Assembly (NCBI GenBank): GCA_963701815.1
Contig: CAVPBN010000050.1
Location: 248,001 to 312,000, forward strand
DNA length: 64,000 nt
Direction of reading: 5' to 3'
Origin: AP-15 sp963701815
GTDB lineage: Bacteria; Pseudomonadota; Alphaproteobacteria; ATCC43930; CGMCC-115725
Under the pieces are notes generated by a model that saw only the letters and a program-made list of their open reading frames with translations, had not been told where the DNA came from and did not search any database. Each line of letters opens with the position of its first letter. Position 1 is the first letter of the stretch. This document shows, piece after piece, positions 57,269 through 64,000 of the stretch. Made by a program: the position numbers and the translations under genes.

Positions 57269-58017
57269 TGATCTGGCGATGCCTGATCGCCGGCACGCGG
57301 TGCCGCGTCTGGTTGACGGCGGGTGCTCTGTTGGCGCTGCCGCCTGCCTATGCCGCGGCGTGCGAGGTGCCGGCCGAGTTGATGCAGGTCGATGCCAAGC
57401 TGCCGCACCTGAGCGCCCGTCTGCGCGCCGGGGGGCCGGTCACGATTGTCGCCATCGGCGGTTCCTCGACTGCCGGCGCCGCCGCCGGGTCGACCGATCT
57501 TGCCTATCCGCATCGAATGCAGGAGGCGCTTGCAGGCTGGTACCCCTCGGCGCCGGTCACCGTTATCAACAGGGGCGTCCCGCATCAGTCGGCACAGCAG
57601 ATGTTGGCCCGGTTTCCGGCCGATGTGCTGGCGGCACACCCGGTTTTGGTGATCTGGGAAACCGGCGCCACCGACGCCGTCCGCGGCATCGATGTCGACG
57701 AGTTCGCCGGGACCCTGCAAACCGGCGCAGACGAACTCCGGGCCCGTTCGATCGACCTGATTTTCGTCAACATGCAATTCTCCGAGCGGATCACTGCCGT
57801 CGTTGATTTCGAGCGTTATCTGAAGGCGATTTACCGGGTCGCCGATTTCGCCGACCTCTATGTTTTTCCGCGCTACGAGATCATGCGCTACTGGAGCGAG
57901 CAGAACATGTTCAACTTCGACAATCTGGCCAAGGCCGAGCGCGCCCTCCTCGCCGCCAAGATCTATCAGTGTCTCGGTCTCAAGCTGGCCGAGGCTATCC
58001 GGACTGCGTTGCGGTGA
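57268..58017 (+). CDS. Exported SGNH/GDSL hydrolase
   Basis: A signal peptide (MIWRCLIAGTRCRVWLTAGA, ending near AYAAA) is followed by an SGNH fold: TIVAIGGSSTAGAAAGS has the catalytic Ser in a GSS block, VINRGVPHQSAQQMLARF the Gly region, and LVIWETGATDAVRG the third block with the usual Asn replaced by Ala-Thr. A C-terminal D-x-x-H pair is not evident. The enzyme may be an acyl-transferase rather than an esterase. ATG 57268 shares a base with the opgC stop; TTG 57265 is also in frame. Confidence 0.78.
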   Translation: MIWRCLIAGTRCRVWLTAGALLALPPAYAAACEVPAELMQVDAKLPHLSARLRAGGPVTIVAIGGSSTAGAAAGSTDLAYPHRMQEALAGWYPSAPVTVINRGVPHQSAQQMLARFPADVLAAHPVLVIWETGATDAVRGIDVDEFAGTLQTGADELRARSIDLIFVNMQFSERITAVVDFERYLKAIYRVADFADLYVFPRYEIMRYWSEQNMFNFDNLAKAERALLAAKIYQCLGLKLAEAIRTALR

Positions 58018-58892
58018 TGTCCCGCCCCGGAGCGCTGCCGGCCATCGGCATCGCGATGCTGCTGGCCGTGGGCCGCCCCGTCGCGGCCGGCGGACCGATA
58101 ATCCTCGGCGGGCCCGACTGCGCCGCGCCGCCGGCGCTCCAGGCGATCGCCGCCCGGCTCGACCGCAGCGCCGCGCGGATCGAGGAAGGCAAATCCTTGA
58201 CCATCCTGGCCATCGGCTCGTCCTCGACCCGAGGCAACGGGGCCACCAGCCCGGCGATGAGCTATCCCAGCCGCCTGGAGCGCGAGCTCAGACGGCGCTT
58301 CCCGGCGGTTGACATCAAGATCGTCAATGACGGGATCGGCGGTCAGGACGTCGCCGAGGAGCTGGGCCGGGTCGTTCGCGACGTGGCCATCTTTGATCCT
58401 GATTTGGCAATCTGGCAGCTCGGCACCAACGCGGTGCTGCGGCGCGACAATCTCGATGTCGATCGTGCTCTGATCGAGCGCGGCGTCGGTCTGCTCAAAA
58501 AAAGCGGGGTCAACGTCGTCCTGATGGATTTGCAATACGCCCCCCGGGTTCTCGCGCGACCGGCGTCGGTCGAGATGGAAGCGCTGCTGGCCGACATCGC
58601 CCGGCATGCGCAGATTGGGCTCTTTCGCCGCTTTGCAATCATGCGGGAGTGGGACCGCTCGGCCCGATTTCCGCACGGGGCGATGATCGGGCCCGATGGG
58701 CTGCACATGACCGATGCCAGCTATGGCTGTCTGGCGATCGATCTTGCCGGCTCGCTTGCGGCAAATTGGGCGACGCATGCCAGGGTCGCAGCGGCGGCGG
58801 GAAGCCGGGTTGCCCAGACTGCCGTCGCCGCTACGCGGCTGGATCGCACCGCCCACCCGCAGAGCAACCCGGTTCCCTCGGATGCCCGCTGA
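58017..58892 (+). CDS. Exported SGNH/GDSL hydrolase, complete active site
   Basis: A signal peptide (MSRPGALPAIGIAMLLAVG, cleavage after VAA) precedes LTILAIGSSSTRGNGATSP with the catalytic Ser, VNDGIGGQDVAEELG (Gly block), LAIWQLGTNAVLRRD (Asn block) and GPDGLHMTDASYGCLA with the D-x-x-H pair. All four SGNH blocks are present, unlike in its upstream partner. The start overlaps the previous stop by one base (TGATG). Likely periplasmic, it probably adds or removes O-acyl groups on the glucan handled by OpgC. Confidence 0.85.
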   Translation: MSRPGALPAIGIAMLLAVGRPVAAGGPIILGGPDCAAPPALQAIAARLDRSAARIEEGKSLTILAIGSSSTRGNGATSPAMSYPSRLERELRRRFPAVDIKIVNDGIGGQDVAEELGRVVRDVAIFDPDLAIWQLGTNAVLRRDNLDVDRALIERGVGLLKKSGVNVVLMDLQYAPRVLARPASVEMEALLADIARHAQIGLFRRFAIMREWDRSARFPHGAMIGPDGLHMTDASYGCLAIDLAGSLAANWATHARVAAAAGSRVAQTAVAATRLDRTAHPQSNPVPSDAR

Positions 58893-59522
58893 GGTTGGAC
58901 GACGGCCTTGTCCGGGTTTAGCCTGACGCCGCGGTCCGGGTGACCGCGTCTCCAGACAGGCTCGCCCCCGACCAGCCCAATGGTTGCCGATGCCGGCAAA
59001 AATCTGCGGGACTGCGGCAGAACGCCGCGGGAATCGGAGCGGCCGGACACCGCCGATCGGCACGCCGTCGGGCCGGCACCTCGGCAATAGCCGAAGTTAA
59101 CCGCGATTTTAATCGGGTTTTCAACTGATTGCATATATGATGATTGCGATGTGGCCAAGGGCCACAATATGTTGTCGGTAGGATATTGGATCGCGGATCA
59201 GGAGGGACGTATTCGGCATTTAATCTGCGGCAACTTGCGGACTGCCGGAAAGATCCGCACTCTCGCCATAATCGCTTGGCATACTGATTGCGACAGCCAA
59301 GCGTGCCATCTCCTGATGGGGGCGAGTGCCGCGATCCGGGGTCGGCTGCAAATCCGCCGGGGGGCGGTCGAGGGGCGGGCGGCAGCGTGAGGCCGCGGGC
59401 TGCGGAACCGGCGGGCAGGGCGGACGGGTTGTCGACGGTGTTTTCGTTCGCACGGCGTTCACCCCTTGGGTGGTACGGAAGGGAGCAACGACTTGAGCGC
59501 AGGCTTCGGTTTGAGGTGTGAC
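58893..59522. other. Long intergenic region before prkA
   Basis: 630 bases without a supportable gene. The frame at 59151-59390 has no ribosome site or family. The region probably contains the promoter of the prkA operon; I recognise no consensus with confidence. Confidence 0.45.
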
Positions 59523-61469
59523 ATGAGAGTCGACGAAGGGATTTTCGGGCTCTATTCGCGGTTGTACGACAACCGGCGAGAGGTCGAGTTCTCGATCGAG
59601 GAGTATCTCGGCAAATGCTCGGACGACCCGTCGTTCTATGCGAGCGCCGCTGAACGCATGCTCGGCGCCATCGGCGAGCCGGTGATGGTCGACACCAGCC
59701 AGGACGGGCGTTTCGGCCGAATCTTCATGAACCGCACGATCAAGGTCTACCCGGAGTTCGCCGATTTCTTCGGGATGGAGGAGACGATCGAGCGCATCGT
59801 CGGCTTCTTCCGGCACGCCGCCCAGGGGCTCGAAGAGCGCAAGCAGATCCTCTATCTGCTGGGCCCGGTCGGCGGCGGCAAATCCTCGCTCGCCGAACGG
59901 TTGAAGCAGCTGATGGAAAAGGAGCCGGTCTACGTGCTGAAGGCCGGCAAGGAGATCAGCCCGGTATTCGAGAGCCCGCTCGGGCTGTTCGATACGGTGA
60001 CGCTCGGCCCCGAACTGGAAAAGCGCTACGGCATCCCGATCCGCCGCCTGACCGGCACGATTTCTCCTTGGGCGGTCAAGCGGCTGGACGAGTTCGCCGG
60101 CGATATCAGCCGGTTCAGCGTCGTCCGCCTGCAACCCTCCCGGCTCAAGCAGATCTGCATCGCCAAGACCGAGCCCGGCGACGAGAACAACCAGGATGTG
60201 TCGAGTTTGGTCGGCAAGGTCGACATCCGCAAACTCGAATTCTTCAGCCAGAACGATCCGGACGCGTATTCCTATTCGGGCGGGCTCAACCGTACGACCC
60301 AGGGTCTGCTCGAATTCGTCGAGATGTTCAAGGCGCCGATCAAGATGCTGCATCCGCTGCTGACCTCGACGCAGGAGGGCAATTACGTCGGGTCCGAGAA
60401 TATCGGCGGCATACCCTACCAGGGCATCGTGCTGGCGCATTCGAACGAGGCTGAATGGCAATCCTTCAAGAACAATAAAAACAATGAAGCCTTCATTGAT
60501 CGAATTTCTGTAATCAAGGTACCCTATTGCCTGCGGGCCACCGAAGAGCGTAAGATTTATGAAAAGCTGTTGCAAAACAGCGAACTTTCCAATGCGCCTT
60601 GCGCGCCGTCGACATTGGACATCCTGTCGCGGTTCAGCGTGTTGTCACGGGTCAAACCGCACGAGAACTCAAACCTATATTCAAAGATGCGGGTCTATGA
60701 TGGCGAGAGTTTGAAGGATACCGATCCGCGGGCAAAATCCGGCCAGGAATATCGCGACGCGGCCGGAGTCGATGAAGGGATGGACGGGATCTCGACGCGC
60801 TTTGCCTTCAAGGTGTTGTCGAGCACGTTCAATTTCGACACCATGGAGGTGGCGGCCGATCCGGTGCATTTGATGTATGTGCTCGAACAGGCGATCTGGC
60901 GCGAACAGTTTCCGGACGATACCGAAAAGAAATACCTGAACTTCATCAAGGCCGAGCTTGCGCCGCGCTATGCCGAGTTTATCGGTCACGAGATCCAGAA
61001 GGCGTATCTCGAATCCTATTCGGATTACGGGCAGAACCTGTTCGACCGCTATGTCGCCTACGCCGATGCCTGGATCGAGGACCAGGACTACAAGGACCCG
61101 GACACCGGGCAGCTGATGAACCGCGAGCTGTTGAACCAGGAGCTGTCGAAGATCGAAAAGCCGGCCGGCATCGCCAATCCGAAGGACTTCCGCAACGAGG
61201 TGGTCAAGTTCGCGTTGCGGGCGCGGGCCGCCAATTCGGGGCGCAATCCGTCATGGACCTCGTATGAGAAGTTGCGCGAGGTCATCGAGCGGCGCATGTT
61301 TTCCCAGGTCGAGGATCTGCTGCCGGTGATCAGCTTCGGCTCGAAGAAGGATTCCGACACGGAAAAGAAGCATGCGGATTTTCTCGAGCGGATGGTATCG
61401 CGCGGCTATACCGAGCGGCAGGTCCGCCGTTTGGTCGAGTGGTATATGCGGGTGAACAAGGCCGGGTAG
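59523..61469 (+). CDS. prkA: PrkA serine protein kinase
   Basis: An AAA-type serine protein kinase linked to nutrient stress and stationary phase. The 648-residue protein has the P-loop in ILYLLGPVGGGKSSLAERLK, and QEGNYVGSENIGGIPYQGIV, RISVIKVPYCLRATEERKIY and the C-terminal kinase-like domain ending FLERMVSRGYTERQVRRLVE. ATG 59523 follows GAGGTGTGAC. It is followed by the yeaH and spoVR homologues, the standard conserved trio. Confidence 0.94.
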   Translation: MRVDEGIFGLYSRLYDNRREVEFSIEEYLGKCSDDPSFYASAAERMLGAIGEPVMVDTSQDGRFGRIFMNRTIKVYPEFADFFGMEETIERIVGFFRHAAQGLEERKQILYLLGPVGGGKSSLAERLKQLMEKEPVYVLKAGKEISPVFESPLGLFDTVTLGPELEKRYGIPIRRLTGTISPWAVKRLDEFAGDISRFSVVRLQPSRLKQICIAKTEPGDENNQDVSSLVGKVDIRKLEFFSQNDPDAYSYSGGLNRTTQGLLEFVEMFKAPIKMLHPLLTSTQEGNYVGSENIGGIPYQGIVLAHSNEAEWQSFKNNKNNEAFIDRISVIKVPYCLRATEERKIYEKLLQNSELSNAPCAPSTLDILSRFSVLSRVKPHENSNLYSKMRVYDGESLKDTDPRAKSGQEYRDAAGVDEGMDGISTRFAFKVLSSTFNFDTMEVAADPVHLMYVLEQAIWREQFPDDTEKKYLNFIKAELAPRYAEFIGHEIQKAYLESYSDYGQNLFDRYVAYADAWIEDQDYKDPDTGQLMNRELLNQELSKIEKPAGIANPKDFRNEVVKFALRARAANSGRNPSWTSYEKLREVIERRMFSQVEDLLPVISFGSKKDSDTEKKHADFLERMVSRGYTERQVRRLVEWYMRVNKAG

Positions 61470-61500
61470 ACGCGATGCACGCCAGTTTGGAGGGGAGTCG

Positions 61501-62790
61501 ATGAACATAGTCGATCGTCGTCCGAACCCCAAAGGCAAGAGCCTCGGCAACCGCCAACGTTTTCTCTCCCGCGCCCGCTCGGAAGTCCGGTCGGCGGTCC
61601 AGAACGCGCTGCGTAAGCGCAAGGTCGCCGATGTCGAGCATGGCGAAAAGGTGGCGATCCCGACGCGAGGGATCAGCGAGCCGGCGTTTCATCACAGCCG
61701 GCGCACCGGCCGCAGCGAGCACGTCGTTCCCGGCAACAAGGAGTATTTGAAGGGCGACGAAATCCCGCGGCCGACCGGCGGGGAGGGGCGCGGCGGGTCC
61801 CAGGGCAGCCCTGACGGGTCGGGCGAGGATGCGTTCGAGTTCACCTTGTCGAAGGACGAGTTCCTCGACATGTTTTTTGAGGATCTCGAACTCCCCGACC
61901 TTGTCAAAAAGAGCCTCAAGGAGACGTTTGCGGTCGATCTGCAGCGCGCCGGCTACACGGTCAGCGGCAGTCCCGCCAATCTCAGCGTCAGGCGGACGAT
62001 GCGCAACAGCATGGCCCGACGCATTTCGCTGCGGCGCCCCAAGCAGTCCGAGCTCGAGGCGTTGCGCGCCGCGTTGGACGAGGCGCGGGAGCGGGGCGCC
62101 GAGGATGAAGTAGAAAGGCTGTTGCGCGATCTCGGCCGCTTGGAGTACCGCACCAAGATCATACCCTATATCGACCCGGTCGATGTACGATACAATCGCT
62201 TCGAGCGGGTGCCGCGCCCCAATACCGAGGCAGTCATGTTCTGCCTGATGGACGTATCGGGGTCGATGACCGAGGCGATGAAAGACCTCGCCAAGCGGTT
62301 TTTCATGTTGCTGCACGTATTTCTGACGCGGCGCTATCGGCATGTCGATGTCGTCTTTATCCGCCACACCAGCACGGCGGAGGAGGTCGACGAGGAGACT
62401 TTTTTTTACAGCCGCGAGACCGGCGGCACGGTGGTATCGACGGCCCTCGAAAAGATGCTGGAGATCGCGCGCGCCCGCTATCCGACGGACCGTTGGAACA
62501 TCTATGCCGCGCAAGCCTCCGACGGCGACAATTACGGCGCAGACAGCGGTCGCTGCGTCGCCTTGCTGGGCGACGAGGTATTGCCGTTGTGCCAATATTT
62601 CGCCTATGTCGAAGTCGGCGACGGCATGGGCGGCAGCCTGACCGGTCTTGCCCGCGACAGCGATTTGTGGCGCGCCTATAACGAGGTGGCGCCGGCGCAC
62701 CCGCATTTTGCGATGCGCCGGGTCAACGACCCGTCGCAGATCTTCTCGGTGTTCCACGAACTATTCTCGAAAGGGGGCGTGCGTGCCTGA
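61501..62790 (+). CDS. yeaH: YeaH/DUF444 family protein
   Basis: The 429-residue protein starts MNIVDRRPNPKGKSLGNRQR and has the Arg-rich N-terminal half (AFHHSRRTGRSEHVVPGNKE, DEIPRPTGGEGRGGSQG) and a von Willebrand-like domain with EAVMFCLMDVSGSMTEAMKD (MIDAS D-x-S-x-S) and RRYRHVDVVFIRHTSTAEEV. It works with PrkA in stress signalling. GGAGGGGAG precedes the ATG. The 3' end overlaps spoVR by 8 bases. Confidence 0.93.
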   Translation: MNIVDRRPNPKGKSLGNRQRFLSRARSEVRSAVQNALRKRKVADVEHGEKVAIPTRGISEPAFHHSRRTGRSEHVVPGNKEYLKGDEIPRPTGGEGRGGSQGSPDGSGEDAFEFTLSKDEFLDMFFEDLELPDLVKKSLKETFAVDLQRAGYTVSGSPANLSVRRTMRNSMARRISLRRPKQSELEALRAALDEARERGAEDEVERLLRDLGRLEYRTKIIPYIDPVDVRYNRFERVPRPNTEAVMFCLMDVSGSMTEAMKDLAKRFFMLLHVFLTRRYRHVDVVFIRHTSTAEEVDEETFFYSRETGGTVVSTALEKMLEIARARYPTDRWNIYAAQASDGDNYGADSGRCVALLGDEVLPLCQYFAYVEVGDGMGGSLTGLARDSDLWRAYNEVAPAHPHFAMRRVNDPSQIFSVFHELFSKGGVRA

Positions 62791-64000
62791 TTCGCGCTTG
62801 TCGCCGGCGATGCGGCTCGACGCCGCGGCCCCGCTGTTTTCCGGCCCGAACTGGGATTATGAAGCGTTGCGCCGGACCTATGACGCGATCGAGCAGATCG
62901 CGCTCGACGAACTGGGGCTCAACGTTTATCCGGTGCAGGTCGAGGTCATCACCTCCGAGCAGATGCTCGATGCCTATGCCTCGGTCGGCTTGCCGCTGAT
63001 GTACCATCACTGGAGCTTCGGCAAGCGCTTCGCCTTTCACGAGGCACTGTATCGCAAGGGATTGCAGGGCCTCGCCTACGAGATCGTCATCAACTCGAAT
63101 CCCTGCATCTGCTATATCATGGAAGAAAACTCCATGACCATGCAGACGTTGGTTATGGCCCATGCTGCGTTTGGTCATAACCATTTTTTCAAGAACAATT
63201 ATCTGTTCAGACAATGGACCGATGCCAACGGCATTCTGGATTATCTGATATTTGCACGCGATTATGTCGCAAAATGTGAGGAAAAGTATGGGACCGAAGC
63301 CGTCGAGCGGGTCCTCGATGCTGCGCATGCGCTGAACGATCACGGCGTCAACCGATATGCTCACCGTGCCAAGCCGAATTTGGACGAAGAGCGGCGCCGC
63401 GCGGAGGAGTGGCGGGCGCATTCCGAAGCAACCTACAACGATCTGTGGCGCACCGTACCCGGCGCCGGCAGAGACAGGGACGACCCCGACACCGCGGAGG
63501 CGCGGCTGCAGGAGATCAAGCGTCAACTGGGGTTGCCCGAAGAAAATCTATTGTATTTTATCGAAAAGCGAGCACCGCGCCTTGACGACTGGCAGCGCGA
63601 ATTGGTGCGCATAGTTCGTTTGATCGCACAATACTTTTACCCTCAAAAGCAGACCCAGCTGATGAACGAGGGTTGCGCCACCTTTGTCCATTACGAGATC
63701 ATGCGGCGGCTGCACGACAAGGGTTTGATCACCGAAGGGTCGATGCTGGAATTTTTGCATTCGCATTCGAGCGTCGTGTTTCAACCCGATTTCGATGATC
63801 CGCGCTTCAGCGGCTTGAACCCGTACGCGCTCGGTTTCGCGATGATGAGCGACATTCGCCGGATCTGCGAGGAGCCGACCTCCGAAGATCGGGAATGGTT
63901 TCCCGACATCGCCGGGGGCGGCGACGCCTATGGCGTGTTGCGCCATGCCTGGGCCAACTACCGCGACGAGAGCTTTGTTCTGCAATATCTGAGCCCGGCG
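62783..64000 (+). CDS. SpoVR family protein, 3' end outside window
   Basis: The frame from GTG 62783 stays open to the window edge. It reads LFSGPNWDYEALRRTYDAIE, GLPLMYHHWSFGKRFAFHEA, INSNPCICYIMEENSMTMQT, AHAAFGHNHFFKNNYLFRQW and NEGCATFVHYEIMRRLHDKG, all hallmarks of SpoVR/YcgB. It completes the prkA-yeaH-spoVR operon. The start overlaps yeaH by 8 bases with AAAGGGGG upstream, so translation is coupled. About 406 codons are visible out of roughly 500. Confidence 0.93.
   Translation, partial: MPDSRLSPAMRLDAAAPLFSGPNWDYEALRRTYDAIEQIALDELGLNVYPVQVEVITSEQMLDAYASVGLPLMYHHWSFGKRFAFHEALYRKGLQGLAYEIVINSNPCICYIMEENSMTMQTLVMAHAAFGHNHFFKNNYLFRQWTDANGILDYLIFARDYVAKCEEKYGTEAVERVLDAAHALNDHGVNRYAHRAKPNLDEERRRAEEWRAHSEATYNDLWRTVPGAGRDRDDPDTAEARLQEIKRQLGLPEENLLYFIEKRAPRLDDWQRELVRIVRLIAQYFYPQKQTQLMNEGCATFVHYEIMRRLHDKGLITEGSMLEFLHSHSSVVFQPDFDDPRFSGLNPYALGFAMMSDIRRICEEPTSEDREWFPDIAGGGDAYGVLRHAWANYRDESFVLQYLSPA

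Overview
The window is high-GC bacterial DNA that looks alphaproteobacterial, probably Rhodospirillales-like, although no rRNA or ribosomal gene fixes the taxon. The support is indirect: DUF3309 micro-proteins, a ROSE RNA thermometer on an hsp20 gene, a CheB-CheR-histidine kinase fusion, OpgC, GYD and NIPSNAP proteins, and a TPP riboswitch ahead of thiO-thiS-thiG. Many otherwise intact, full-length genes carry single-base frameshifts (selB, treZ, the debranching enzyme, the monomeric isocitrate dehydrogenase, LOG and others). I read most of these as consensus errors in the assembly rather than as decay.

Layout. 1-4.1 kb holds a truncated glycosyltransferase, a luciferase-like oxidoreductase, selB and the selenocysteine tRNA. 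4.1-41.2 kb is very different: many tiny genes, long non-coding gaps, transposon debris and AT-richer patches. The last 15 bases of the tRNA-Sec locus recur exactly at 41209-41223, so I interpret this 37-kb stretch as an island inserted at tRNA-Sec. It carries a beta-helix protein and a phosphoesterase sharing one duplicated promoter, an IS1380 element, a ClpS paralogue, a CheB/CheR/PAS/histidine-kinase giant with its LuxR-type response regulator, and a dense group of stress-type genes: dodecin, Hsp20 under a ROSE thermometer, an ECF sigma factor, entericidin, CsbD, PRC-barrel, a YqjD/ElaB-like anchor protein, DUF3309 peptides and many unknown proteins under 100 residues. It ends with a treZ-debranching enzyme operon and an IS256 element.

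Two island features look new to me. The first is a dispersed element of about 20 bp (TGAGTAGTTTCCGA or TGAGTATTTTCCGA followed by a CCTAC-like half) in at least 11 copies, all inside the island. Seven copies lie 75-140 bp upstream of a small gene and point at it. The second is a family of small proteins of about 65-70 residues with an F-x-KW N-terminal motif and a PPE-PH-PWLVPG-GTL C-terminus, in three intact copies and one decayed copy.

41.2-64 kb is ordinary chromosome. It holds a small membrane protein whose truncated copy sits at the other end of the island, GYD and amidohydrolase proteins, a dioxygenase/acetyltransferase pair, a 2-hydroxyacid dehydrogenase and a monomeric isocitrate dehydrogenase next to a decayed 5' end of a classical dimeric icd. 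These are followed by LOG and DNA glycosylase genes, a rhomboid protease, thiO-thiS-thiG under a TPP riboswitch, an APH-like kinase divergent from a two-subunit CoA transferase, an OpgC-SGNH-SGNH operon, and the prkA-yeaH-spoVR stress kinase operon, which runs off the right edge.
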